The notes beneath the pieces were generated by a model. That model saw nothing but the letters and a program-made list of their open reading frames with translations, did not search any database and was not told where the DNA came from. From NCBI RefSeq assembly GCF_030546805.1, contig NZ_JAUOPC010000006.1, forward strand, positions 186,001-250,000: a DNA stretch of 64,000 nt, read 5' to 3'. The position numbers and the translations under genes were made by a program. This stretch comes from Cyclobacterium sp. 1_MG-2023 (GTDB taxonomy: Bacteria; Bacteroidota; Bacteroidia; Cytophagales; Cyclobacteriaceae). Positions 56,201 to 63,958 of this stretch are shown one piece after another; the first letter of the stretch is position 1, and every line of letters begins with the position of its first letter.

Positions 56201-56669
56201 GCATTTGAGAGATATGGATGACCTGAAACAATCCGTTCAAAATGCTGTCTATGAGCAAAAAGATCCATTGTTGATTTATAAATTTGAAGCTTTTGAAATG
56301 TTCAAGCGCTTTATAGGTAAATTAAATGATGATATTGTTTCCTTTATATCTAAATCGGATCTTCCAAAACAAGATCCTGAACAGGTAAAAGCTGCACAAA
56401 ATCAAGCCGGTGCAGAGCCTAAAGTAACTGCTTCCAAAGAAGAAGTAGGCAATACACTAGGAAATCAAAGTGGACAAAAAGCTGCAGTAGCCAATAGCAG
56501 GCCAGCTGTAAATAGAGAACCTGTTAAGCCTAGGAAATCAGACAAGGTTTATGGACGAAATGACCGCGTTACTGTCAAGTACGCCAACGGGAATTTAAAG
56601 TCAGATGTTAAATATAAAAGCGTTGCGCAGGATATAGCTGATGCCAAGTGTGTAATAATCGAAGATTAA
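53289..56669 (+). CDS. secA: Preprotein translocase ATPase SecA
   Basis: Drives protein export through SecYEG. 1126 residues, longer than E. coli SecA (901) because of the insertion and extended acidic regions usual in Bacteroidota. Walker A MATGEGKTLVS and Walker B MIDEVDSVLIDDARTP are intact, as are TNMAGRGTDIKL and RQLRGRSGRQGDPGST. The C-terminal zinc/SecB-binding CxC motif is missing; the tail is Gln/Ala-rich and then basic (KPRKSDKVYGRNDRV). Precedes the SPOR lipoprotein gene by 11 bases. Confidence 0.97.
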   Translation: MLESIAKGLAKVFGTKSDRDIKALSPVVALVNSAFAKLADISDDELRNETTKIKEIINEDLKSFDDRISELRNEIDQLNPEEVQAKDALFNQIDAVEKERDEALEVSLEKVLPRAFAVVKETARRLKENGKLTVTANLQDQTMAASKSYVEIDGEQATWKNTWTAAGVEVTWEMVHYDVQLLGGVALHRGNIAEMATGEGKTLVSTLPAYLNALAGRGVHIVTVNDYLAKRDSEWNAPIFEFHGLKVDCIDKYPPNSEARRTAYQADIVYGTNNEFGFDYLRDNMARDSKDLVQGKHHFAMIDEVDSVLIDDARTPLIISGPVPKGGEHEFYEMKPRVSTLVDEQRKLVQNYLSDAKKLIKEGNDKEGGLALFRAFRGLPKYKPLIKYLSEPGVRVILQKTENYYLQDNKRNMPEADEPLLFTIDEKSNSVDLTDNGIEVITKKNEDNNFFILPDIGMEIAELEKNDEIEDHEKLVRKEEIIKDYGIKAQRIHTVNQLLKSYCMFERDTEYILVDGKVKIVDEQTGRVMEGRRYSDGLHQAIEAKENVKVEDATQTYATITLQNYFRMYHKLSGMTGTAETEAGEFWEIYKLDVVVIPTNKPIQRKDHQDKVYKTVREKFNAVADEINELTDANRPVLVGTTSVEISELLSRMLTIRKIKHQVLNAKQHAREADVVAEAGKAKTVTIATNMAGRGTDIKLSPESKEAGGLAIVGTERHESRRVDRQLRGRSGRQGDPGSTQFFVSLEDNLMRLFGSERIAKLMDRMGLEEGEVIQHSMITKSIERAQRKVEENNFGVRKRLLEYDDVMNSQREVVYRRRKNALIGDRLELDILNIMYDVCEDLIEMGKSTGDLENLRMNIFSSLGIDQQFTEADLKEKDTTTLTKILFDKAYKSYTRKNEGILNKAMPILQDVHKNRGATVKEIMVPISDGIKQIGVVINLESTLNNEGRDLIRAIEKTVTLAIIDQNWKEHLRDMDDLKQSVQNAVYEQKDPLLIYKFEAFEMFKRFIGKLNDDIVSFISKSDLPKQDPEQVKAAQNQAGAEPKVTASKEEVGNTLGNQSGQKAAVANSRPAVNREPVKPRKSDKVYGRNDRVTVKYANGNLKSDVKYKSVAQDIADAKCVIIED

Positions 56670-56680
56670 ATGCCATTGAC

Positions 56681-57220
56681 ATGTTCAAAAAAATAAATAT
56701 ATATCTCTTGTCTCTGCTAGTTTTTAGCAGCTGTGGCATTATAAACATTCGGAAAAGCGGAGGAAATATTGATCGGTACAATAACTATACTGAAGACCTA
56801 GCGTCAAGTAGAGTTCAGTTTGCCGAGCTTCCTACTTCCGAAACTGTGACAGAAGAAAGTAGCAGTGCCTCTGCTATTGATACTGAACTCAATAGAAGAA
56901 TTTCACAAATCGCCGAAGAGAATAGTAAAGAACAATTTGTAAATGGTTTTACAATATTAATTTATAGTGGTGTAGACCGAGAAAAAGCTTTCGATATTAG
57001 GAACGAAGCTTATTCCGAATTCCCAAAAACACAAAGTTATATGGAATACCAGCAGCCAAGATATTTGGTTAAAGTAGGACGCTTTGTGAATAAAATTGAG
57101 GCTTTGGCCACATATGAAAAAATGAACACCGTCTTTTCGAGTTCTAGAATTATAAAGGACAAGTTTCCCAAATTCGTCGAAGAGAAAAAAGAAGAAAATT
57201 TAGAAGATGTTGAAAAATAA
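56681..57220 (+). CDS. SPOR-domain lipoprotein
   Basis: 179 residues from ATG 56681 (the frame is open to 56648 but overlaps secA and spoils the signal). Lipobox VFSSC (Cys18). The C-terminal ~80 residues are a SPOR domain (FTILIYSGVDREKAFDIRNE, RYLVKVGRFVNKIEALATYEKM), which binds septal or denuded peptidoglycan. It is probably an outer-membrane lipoprotein recruited to division sites. It overlaps the M20 gene by 14 bases, so translation is coupled. Confidence 0.85.
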   Translation: MFKKINIYLLSLLVFSSCGIINIRKSGGNIDRYNNYTEDLASSRVQFAELPTSETVTEESSSASAIDTELNRRISQIAEENSKEQFVNGFTILIYSGVDREKAFDIRNEAYSEFPKTQSYMEYQQPRYLVKVGRFVNKIEALATYEKMNTVFSSSRIIKDKFPKFVEEKKEENLEDVEK

Positions 57221-58394
57221 AATTCACCAACTTTCCGACAAATATAAGTCGGAAATTATTGCGCTTAGAAGACATTTACATGCCAATCCTGAGCTATCCT
57301 TTGAAGAAAAGAATACAGTAGCATTTGTTGAAGAAAAGTTACGTTCGTTTGGCATAACCCATATAGAACCAAAAGCTGAAACGGGCTTAGTTGTTATTAT
57401 TGAAGGCAAAAACCCTGAAAAGAAAGTAATTGCTTTGAGGGGAGATATGGATGCTCTTCCGATTGTAGAAGCCAATGATGTTCCTTATAAGTCTACCAAT
57501 CCCGGAGTAATGCATGCCTGTGGGCATGATGTACATACCTCATCTCTACTAGGTACAGCTAGAATTTTGAATGAGTTAAAGGATGAATTTGAAGGTACTA
57601 TAAAATTGTTTTTCCAACCCGGAGAAGAAAAAATTCCCGGTGGTGCTTCCATGATGATCAGAGACGGAGCACTCGAAAATCCAACGCCAACAGCAGTAAT
57701 AGGACAACATGTTATGCCTTTTATTCCGGTTGGAAAAGTTGGTTTTCGCAAAGGAATGTACATGGCAAGTGCTGATGAACTTTATCTAAAAGTAATAGGA
57801 AAAGGCGGTCATGGAGCGATGCCTGAAACCCTTGTTGATCCGGTTTTAATCAGTGCGCATATATTGGTGGCTTTACAGCAAGTTGTAAGTAGAAAAGCAG
57901 ACCCAAAGACGCCATCAGTTCTTTCTTTCGGTAAAGTAATTGCTGAAGGTGCAACGAACGTAATACCCAATGAGGTAAACATAGAAGGCACTTTTAGAAC
58001 CTTGAATGAGGCCTGGCGAAAAAAGGCCCATGAACAGATGCTGAAAATTGCCAAAGGTATAGCCGAAGGAATGGGTGGAGAGGTTGAATTTGAAATTCGG
58101 AAGGGTTATCCTTTTCTAAAAAATGAACCCGAACTTACCCAAAGAGCAATCACTGCAGCTGAAGAATACCTCGGTAAAGAAAATGTTTTGGACATAGACA
58201 TCTGGATGGCTGCGGAAGACTTTTCTTATTACACCCAAGAGATTGATGGTTGCTTTTACAGGTTAGGTACAAGAAACGAAGCAAAAGGAATCATTTCAAG
58301 TGTACATACGCCTACCTTTGACATTGATGAAGATGCCTTGGGTATTAGTACCGGATTAATGGCTTATATCGCGTTACAAGAATTAAAGCAGTAA
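57207..58394 (+). CDS. M20 family amidohydrolase (IAA/N-acyl amino acid hydrolase type)
   Basis: 395 residues. RRHLHANPELSFEE at the N-terminus, metal-binding MHACGHDVHTSSLL, FFQPGEEKIPGGASMM and the dimerisation domain GKGGHGAMPETLVDPV; AAEDFSYY near the end. Homologues hydrolyse N-acyl or N-acetyl amino acids. Substrate here unknown. It sits inside the dapF-secA-SPOR group and overlaps the SPOR gene by 14 bases. Confidence 0.92.
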   Translation: MLKNKIHQLSDKYKSEIIALRRHLHANPELSFEEKNTVAFVEEKLRSFGITHIEPKAETGLVVIIEGKNPEKKVIALRGDMDALPIVEANDVPYKSTNPGVMHACGHDVHTSSLLGTARILNELKDEFEGTIKLFFQPGEEKIPGGASMMIRDGALENPTPTAVIGQHVMPFIPVGKVGFRKGMYMASADELYLKVIGKGGHGAMPETLVDPVLISAHILVALQQVVSRKADPKTPSVLSFGKVIAEGATNVIPNEVNIEGTFRTLNEAWRKKAHEQMLKIAKGIAEGMGGEVEFEIRKGYPFLKNEPELTQRAITAAEEYLGKENVLDIDIWMAAEDFSYYTQEIDGCFYRLGTRNEAKGIISSVHTPTFDIDEDALGISTGLMAYIALQELKQ

Positions 58395-58417
58395 TAATTA
58401 TCCATCCGTAGGAAGCC

Positions 58418-59188
58418 ATGAGGAAATTCATTTTAACTGTCATTGTAACGGGAAGCATTGTGCTGAACTCATTTGGCTGGGGCCAAACAGGACATCGGGT
58501 GGTAGGGGAAATTGCTTCCTATCACCTAAGTAAAAAGGCGGCAAGAAGTATTCAGAATATTCTCGGTCCTGAATCCCTTGCCATGGTAGCCAATTGGATG
58601 GATGAGATCAAATCAGATCCTTCCTACAACCACCTTAATTCCTGGCATTATTTGACAGTGAAAGCAGGGAAAGGCTATGATCCATCCATACAAGAAAAGT
58701 CAGGAGACGCCTACGGCAAAACCAAAATGATTATTACTGCCTTAAAAAATAGCACTCTCGATCAGGAGGATAAAAAGGCATACCTTAAAATGCTTGTGCA
58801 CTTGGTAGGTGACCTGCATCAACCCTTACACGTCGGAACTGGCAATGATCGAGGTGGTAATGATGTAAAAGTTACTTATTTCAACCAAAACACCAATCTT
58901 CACACCGTTTGGGATACGAAAATAATTGATGGTAAAAATTTAAGTTTTACGGAATTGTCTCAACATTTAAATAGAAGAACAACTAAAGAACTGGTTTCAC
59001 TATACCAATCCAGTGATATGGACAAATGGTTGAAAGAAGCTGTAGAATTGAGACCTATAATATATGACTTACCGGACAACAAAAGGCTGTTTTATTCCTA
59101 TGGATACAATACCTATCCTCATATTGAGGAGCGTTTACTGGCTGGTGGAATTCGATTGGCCGGAATTTTAAATGATATATTCAAGTGA
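58418..59188 (+). CDS. S1/P1 nuclease
   Basis: 256 residues with signal peptide (about 1-19), giving a mature protein with N-terminal Trp as required for zinc binding (FGWGQTGHRVVGEIA). The trinuclear zinc ligands are visible in LVHLVGDLHQPLHVGTGNDRGGND and LHTVWDTKII. An exported single-strand nuclease, useful for nucleotide scavenging. It is 23 bases after the M20 gene and convergent with comF. Confidence 0.93.
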   Translation: MRKFILTVIVTGSIVLNSFGWGQTGHRVVGEIASYHLSKKAARSIQNILGPESLAMVANWMDEIKSDPSYNHLNSWHYLTVKAGKGYDPSIQEKSGDAYGKTKMIITALKNSTLDQEDKKAYLKMLVHLVGDLHQPLHVGTGNDRGGNDVKVTYFNQNTNLHTVWDTKIIDGKNLSFTELSQHLNRRTTKELVSLYQSSDMDKWLKEAVELRPIIYDLPDNKRLFYSYGYNTYPHIEERLLAGGIRLAGILNDIFK

Positions 59189-59190
59189 AA

Positions 59191-59883
59191 TCAATTACCA
59201 GCAGCCAAGACGGCCAAATCTATTTGCCCAGGCTGGCATTTGAACAATGCCTGGGCACAGGAGGCCAAAGTAGCGCCTGTAGTTAACACATCATCTACTA
59301 AAAGAATCCTTTTTCCCTTAACATGGTCTGCATTTAGGACTTCAAATACCTCAGAAACATTATTCCATCGATCAATTCTTGATTTATTGGTTTGGGTTTC
59401 TGTCTCTTGTTTTCTCAATAAGTAACATTTGCACTCGATCCCTAAAGCTTCAGCAATACCCTGCCCAAATTGTTCACTTTGGTTATAGCCTCTAAGCTCT
59501 CTTTTCCTATGATGTAGGGGCACCGGAACTATTTCCGTCCAATTGCTCTCAAAACCAGACTCCTTCAATAAATAACCATATTGAAGGCCCACAACTTTGG
59601 CCAATGCCGGTTTATTTTTGTATTTAATCTGGTGCAGTAGTTTCTGACTTAATCCTTTTTTAGAAAACCGTAAATATGCCATTACTTTATCAACAGGAGC
59701 CAGGCCAAGTAATTTTGTTTTCAAATCATTATCTTCAGGAATAAGGTGATAATTCGTTATTGGCAAGGCGGAAATACATATTTTACAAAGTTCATTTTCA
59801 AATGGAAACAGACTCCTATTGCACAAACAACAAGTTTGGGGAAATACAAGGGATAAAAAATCTGTCCAATAATTGAAACGCAT
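59191..59883 (-). CDS. ComF family protein (phosphoribosyltransferase fold)
   Basis: 230 residues. N-terminal cysteine knuckles (CCLCNRSLFPFENELCKIC) bind zinc; the C-terminal PRPP-binding loop is ILLVDDVLTTGATLASC. ComF is needed for DNA uptake in competent bacteria, possibly through nucleotide or primase interaction. In Bacteroidota the gene is common and its role less clear. Its stop is two bases from the nuclease stop. Confidence 0.92.
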   Translation of the reverse strand: MRFNYWTDFLSLVFPQTCCLCNRSLFPFENELCKICISALPITNYHLIPEDNDLKTKLLGLAPVDKVMAYLRFSKKGLSQKLLHQIKYKNKPALAKVVGLQYGYLLKESGFESNWTEIVPVPLHHRKRELRGYNQSEQFGQGIAEALGIECKCYLLRKQETETQTNKSRIDRWNNVSEVFEVLNADHVKGKRILLVDDVLTTGATLASCAQALFKCQPGQIDLAVLAAGN

Positions 59884-59905
59884 ACCTAAATTGCCTTGTT
59901 TATAA

Positions 59906-59934
59906 TTGAGGAGCCATTTTACCTGCTATATTTG
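59906..59934 (+). promoter_or_regulatory. Bacteroidota promoter for the 60022 gene cluster
   Basis: TTG (59906-59908), 18 bases, TATATTTG (59927-59934); both boxes match the consensus. Predicted start about 80 bases before the 60022 gene. Confidence 0.55.
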
Positions 59935-60021
59935 TAATAAAATGGCTTATATCAATTTATGGAAAAAAAACATAAAAAGAAATCAGTCGTAAGAAGCGAA
60001 AGAAGAAATTAAATAATTAAC

Positions 60022-60390
60022 ATGGCACTGTTAAAAAAAGACTTGGATTTGGAAAGAAGGTGGTCGAAACTTCTTTCCGGTTTGCAAGAAATTTTCGGTA
60101 AAAAACCATCCGATCTCAATGCCGTATTGTTTATAATAGGTGTTCAGGAACTAGGGAAAGGCCCTAAGTCATTTTCCAAAGAAGAAAAGCAGGATTTAAT
60201 GCATATTGCCACATGTAAGGTCTTAAGTTTTTCAGGTTTTTATACCTTAGACTTTATTGATCAAGACGGATGGCCTCATTGGAAATTAATAAAAAAATTA
60301 CCTCATTTAAATAGTGCAGACCAAGAAAAGATGCTAAAAATCCATGTACTGGATTATTTTGAAGACGAATTTGAAATTGATATTAAATGA
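60022..60390 (+). CDS. Conserved protein of unknown function, coupled to exonuclease III
   Basis: 122 residues, mixed alpha/beta, no signal peptide. Notable segments: LERRWSKLLSGLQEIFGKKP, LFIIGVQELGKGPKSFSKEEKQDLMHIATCKVLS, and an acidic C-terminus (YFEDEFEIDIK). No family or catalytic motif recognised. Its stop overlaps the start of exonuclease III (ATGA, 4 bases), and it carries its own promoter. It may assist the nuclease or be only co-transcribed. Confidence 0.75.
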   Translation: MALLKKDLDLERRWSKLLSGLQEIFGKKPSDLNAVLFIIGVQELGKGPKSFSKEEKQDLMHIATCKVLSFSGFYTLDFIDQDGWPHWKLIKKLPHLNSADQEKMLKIHVLDYFEDEFEIDIK

Positions 60391-61145
60391 AAATAATATC
60401 CTACAATGTTAATGGAATACGGGCGGCACTAAAAAAGGGCTTTGCTGAATGGTTGGAAGCAGAAAATCCTGATATCATAGGCTTGCAGGAGGTAAAATCA
60501 ATGGAAAACCAAATCGACATATCTATATTTGAAGATTTGGGTTACCATGTATACTGGTACCCTGCAGTAAAGAAAGGTTACAGTGGTGTGGCTATTTTAA
60601 GTAAGCAAAAGGCCAATAATATTACTGCGGGTATAGGAATACCTGCATATGATGATGAAGGAAGAACCATTCGGGCTGATTATGATGATTTCTCTTTTCT
60701 ATGCGCCTATTTCCCTTCAGGAACAACCGGAGGCATAAGACAAGACTTTAAATACGCCTTTTTAGATGATATCTATGGTTACACCCAGAATTTGATAAAA
60801 GAAAAGCCAAACCTAATCTTAAGTGGTGATTATAATATTTGTCACAAGGCGATAGACATCCATAATCCTGTTTCCAATAAAAACACTTCCGGCTTTCTTC
60901 CTGAGGAAAGGGCATGGATGGATAAATTCACTTCATCAGGATTTGACGATAGTTTCAGGCTTTTAAACAAAGAAGCTCACCAATACAGCTGGTGGAGCTA
61001 TAGAGCCAATGCCAGGGCAAATAATAAGGGTTGGAGAATAGATTACCACATGACAACTCCTTCCATAAGTTCAAAGGTAAAAAATGTACGCATTTTAAAT
61101 GAAATCATTCATTCAGACCATTGTCCAATAGTAGTTGAAGTTTAG
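60387..61145 (+). CDS. xth: Exonuclease III / AP endonuclease
   Basis: Base-excision repair enzyme cleaving at abasic sites. 252 residues. All family motifs are present: SYNVNGIRAALKKGF, IIGLQEVK (Glu35), SGDYNICHKAIDIHNP, WWSYRANARANNKGWRIDY and SDHCPIVVEV (Asp244, His245). Overlaps the preceding unknown gene by 4 bases. Confidence 0.96.
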   Translation: MKIISYNVNGIRAALKKGFAEWLEAENPDIIGLQEVKSMENQIDISIFEDLGYHVYWYPAVKKGYSGVAILSKQKANNITAGIGIPAYDDEGRTIRADYDDFSFLCAYFPSGTTGGIRQDFKYAFLDDIYGYTQNLIKEKPNLILSGDYNICHKAIDIHNPVSNKNTSGFLPEERAWMDKFTSSGFDDSFRLLNKEAHQYSWWSYRANARANNKGWRIDYHMTTPSISSKVKNVRILNEIIHSDHCPIVVEV

Positions 61146-61186
61146 AGAATAATAAAATAAAGTCGTAATAAAAGACTAAAAATACG

Positions 61187-61588
61187 ATGAAATCAATAAA
61201 AATTTCCATTCCATCTTTGATTGAAAACATTACTATCGTTGAAAGTTTTATTGATAATGCCAAAGAAAAGTTTCAGATCAACGACGATATCTACGGTAAT
61301 ATCATGATTTCGGTGACGGAATGCGTCAACAATGCAATCATTCATGGAAACAAGTCAAATAAAAATAGCTTGGTTAAATTAGAATTATTATTCTTTGACA
61401 ATCAAATAAAATTCATTGTAGAAGACGAGGGCAAGGGATTTGACTACCAACATCTAAATGATCCAACGGCCTTGGAAAATTTAGAAAAAGCAGGGGGTAG
61501 GGGCGTCTTCATCATGCGACATTTAAGTGACGAAGTGGAGTTTGATAAAGATGGAAGCAAAATCACACTTACATTTTACATGAATTAA
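61187..61588 (+). CDS. Anti-sigma-factor-type serine/threonine kinase (RsbW-like ATPase domain)
   Basis: 133 residues comprising one GHKL ATPase domain: N box VTECVNNAIIHGNKSN, G1 VEDEGKGFDY, G2 GGRGVFIMRHLSDEV. The size and the N-box type are those of RsbW/SpoIIAB-like anti-sigma regulators. No sigma factor or anti-anti-sigma gene is adjacent. The gene ends one base before ybeY and probably belongs to the ybeY-mnmG transcription unit. Confidence 0.87.
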   Translation: MKSIKISIPSLIENITIVESFIDNAKEKFQINDDIYGNIMISVTECVNNAIIHGNKSNKNSLVKLELLFFDNQIKFIVEDEGKGFDYQHLNDPTALENLEKAGGRGVFIMRHLSDEVEFDKDGSKITLTFYMN

Positions 61589-61589
61589 A

Positions 61590-62039
61590 ATGGCTATCAA
61601 TTTCTTTGAAGAAGAAATAAAATCATCCTTATCGAAAAAAAGGATAACCAAGCATTGGTTGAAGCAAATTGCAGCGAATAAAGGATATAAAATTCAAGAT
61701 CTGAATTATATCTTTTGTTCAGATGAATATTTGTTGGATATAAATATTCAATACCTTAATCATGATACTTATACGGATATTGTCACTTTTGATCAGTCTG
61801 AATACGAAAACGAAATAGAAGGAGATATTTACATAAGCATTGATCGAGTAAAAGAAAATTCGGAAACCCTTAAAACGGATTACAATCAAGAATTATTAAG
61901 AGTTCTAGCTCACGGTCTTTTACATTTATGCGGATTGAAAGACAAGACAGAATTAGAAAAGAAGGAAATGAGAAAAGAAGAAGACGAAGCACTTTCTTTA
62001 TACCCACCGTCAACTGTTCCACGTGGAACAGTAAAATAA
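61590..62039 (+). CDS. ybeY: Endoribonuclease YbeY (rRNA maturation)
   Basis: 149 residues. The metal-binding motif is HGLLHLCGLKDKTE, giving His108, His112 and Asp118; in E. coli the third ligand is a histidine, and Bacteroidota usually carry this KDKT version. YbeY matures 16S rRNA 3' ends and supports ribosome quality control. The C-terminal tail (YPPSTVPRGTVK) is encoded by a perfect 20-bp palindrome that looks like a parS site. Confidence 0.93.
   Translation: MAINFFEEEIKSSLSKKRITKHWLKQIAANKGYKIQDLNYIFCSDEYLLDINIQYLNHDTYTDIVTFDQSEYENEIEGDIYISIDRVKENSETLKTDYNQELLRVLAHGLLHLCGLKDKTELEKKEMRKEEDEALSLYPPSTVPRGTVK
62013..62032. promoter_or_regulatory. parS-like centromere site 1 (inside ybeY 3' end)
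   Basis: A perfect 20-bp palindrome with core TGTTCCACGTGGAACA, the ParB-binding parS sequence of many bacteria. It overlaps the last codons of ybeY. Confidence 0.8.
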
Positions 62040-62058
62040 GTAAGATTAAATTTAAACA

Positions 62059-62078
62059 AGTGTTTCACGTGGAACACT
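62059..62078. promoter_or_regulatory. parS-like centromere site 2 (upstream of mnmG)
   Basis: Core TGTTTCACGTGGAACA, one base from the universal parS consensus TGTTTCACGTGAAACA, extended to a 20-bp palindrome with a single mismatched pair. Centres of the two sites are 46 bp apart. Confidence 0.8.
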
Positions 62079-62091
62079 AGAATATATAAAC

Positions 62092-63957
62092 ATGTTTCCA
62101 ATATACGATGTAATAGTAGTAGGTGCAGGGCATGCAGGATGTGAAGCAGCACATGCAGCAGCAAAGATGGGTTCTTCCGTTTTATTGTGTACAATGAACA
62201 TGAACACCATTGCTCAAATGTCATGCAATCCTGCCATAGGAGGAGTGGCGAAAGGTCAAATTATTAGAGAAATTGATGCGCTAGGAGGAATGTCGGGTAT
62301 AATTTCTGACAAGTCTACCATTCAATTCAGAATGTTAAACAGGTCTAAAGGTCCAGCCATGTGGTCTCCAAGAAGTCAAAATGACCGCATGCGATTTGCC
62401 GAAGAATGGAGGTTAGCTTTGGAGGCAACGCCCAATCTTGATTTCTGGCAAGAAATGATTACAGGTATTGTGGTTAAGGATGGAATCGTTCAAGGTGTAA
62501 AAACAAGTCTTGGCTTGGAAATAAAATGTAAATCTGTGGTTTTAACCAATGGTACCTTTTTAAATGGCCTTATCCATATTGGAGAAAAGAAAATGGGAGG
62601 TGGTAGGACAGGAGAAAGTGCTTCCAAAGGTATCACCGAAGATTTGATAAATCTAGGTTTTGAATCTGGTAGAATGAAAACTGGGACGCCACCTAGAGTA
62701 GATGGAAGAAGTTTAGATTATTCATTAATGGAAGTTCAAGAAGGGGATATCAACCCTGAAAAGTTTTCTTATTCGTCGGAAACAAAGCCTATTCAAAAGC
62801 AAAGAAACTGTTGGATCACCTATACCAACAAAGAAGTGCATGAAACCTTAGAAACAGGTTTTGATAGATCTCCTATGTTCAATGGAAGAATTCAAGGTTT
62901 GGGGCCCAGGTATTGCCCTTCAATTGAAGATAAAATCAATCGTTTTGCAGAAAGAGAAAGGCATCAAATATTCGTCGAACCGGAAGGATGGAACACTGTA
63001 GAGATTTATGTGAATGGCTTTTCAACTTCCCTACCTGAAGATGTACAATATAAAGCATTAAGAAAAATCAAAGGTTTTGAAAATGCCAAAATGTTTCGAC
63101 CGGGATATGCCATAGAATATGACTTTTTTCCACCAACCCAATTGAATCTGACCCTAGAAACAAAGCTTGTTGAAAACCTATATTTTGCCGGCCAAATCAA
63201 TGGAACCACCGGATATGAAGAGGCAGCTGCACAAGGATTAATGGCAGGTATAAATGCACACAATAAAGTTAAAGAAAAAGAAGCCTTTGTTTTAAAGAGA
63301 TCTGAAGCATATATAGCAGTGCTGATTGATGATCTTATAAACAAAGGTACAGAAGAACCCTATAGAATGTTTACATCCAGGGCTGAATTTAGACTCTTAT
63401 TGAGGCAGGATAATGCAGATTTAAGATTAACACCCTATGGTTACAATTTGGGGCTTGCAAACGAAAGGGAATACCGTCAAACCCAATTAAAAGCTGAGAA
63501 AACCGAGGAACTTACAAAGAAACTTGAGAAAATAAGATTATCACCAAACCAAATAAACAAGGGCCTAGAACAGCTTAACACAGCATTGATTAAAGAAAAA
63601 ATAACTGTTGAAAAACTTATTAAGAGGCCCAACATTGGATTAAATGATATCATTAATATTAGTGAAGAACTCAAGGAAGACTTAACAGAATATTCTAAGC
63701 CCGTAAAAGAACAATCTGAAATACTGATTAAATACAAATCATACATCGACAAGGAAAGGCAAATGGTTGAAAAGATAAATAATTTAGAAGACCTTAAAAT
63801 ACCGACTACAATTTCTTACGATGAGATCAAAGCACTTTCTGCTGAAGGAAGACAAAAATTAGGTAAAATTAAGCCACAAACACTAGGTCAAGCTTCAAGA
63901 ATTAGCGGAGTTTCACCGGCAGACATGTCCATACTCACCATTTATTTAGGAAGATAA
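62092..63957 (+). CDS. mnmG: tRNA uridine 5-carboxymethylaminomethyl modification enzyme MnmG
   Basis: With MnmE it installs the cmnm5 group at U34 of several tRNAs. 621 residues, complete. FAD motif DVIVVGAGHAGCEAAHAAA, the conserved SCNPAIGGVAKGQIIREIDALGG, and KTGTPPRVDGRSLD, plus the C-terminal helical domain (ILTIYLGR end). Also called GidA and often near the replication origin; the two parS-like sites just upstream agree with that. Confidence 0.98.
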   Translation: MFPIYDVIVVGAGHAGCEAAHAAAKMGSSVLLCTMNMNTIAQMSCNPAIGGVAKGQIIREIDALGGMSGIISDKSTIQFRMLNRSKGPAMWSPRSQNDRMRFAEEWRLALEATPNLDFWQEMITGIVVKDGIVQGVKTSLGLEIKCKSVVLTNGTFLNGLIHIGEKKMGGGRTGESASKGITEDLINLGFESGRMKTGTPPRVDGRSLDYSLMEVQEGDINPEKFSYSSETKPIQKQRNCWITYTNKEVHETLETGFDRSPMFNGRIQGLGPRYCPSIEDKINRFAERERHQIFVEPEGWNTVEIYVNGFSTSLPEDVQYKALRKIKGFENAKMFRPGYAIEYDFFPPTQLNLTLETKLVENLYFAGQINGTTGYEEAAAQGLMAGINAHNKVKEKEAFVLKRSEAYIAVLIDDLINKGTEEPYRMFTSRAEFRLLLRQDNADLRLTPYGYNLGLANEREYRQTQLKAEKTEELTKKLEKIRLSPNQINKGLEQLNTALIKEKITVEKLIKRPNIGLNDIINISEELKEDLTEYSKPVKEQSEILIKYKSYIDKERQMVEKINNLEDLKIPTTISYDEIKALSAEGRQKLGKIKPQTLGQASRISGVSPADMSILTIYLGR

Positions 63958-63958
63958 A

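Noticed and set aside
56648-56680. Upstream start for the SPOR lipoprotein
   Set aside because: Would overlap secA and place 11 polar residues before the lipoprotein signal.
59959-60009. 16-codon lysine/arginine-rich frame before the 60022 gene
   Set aside because: Too short to support, despite a basic composition like small ribosomal peptides.
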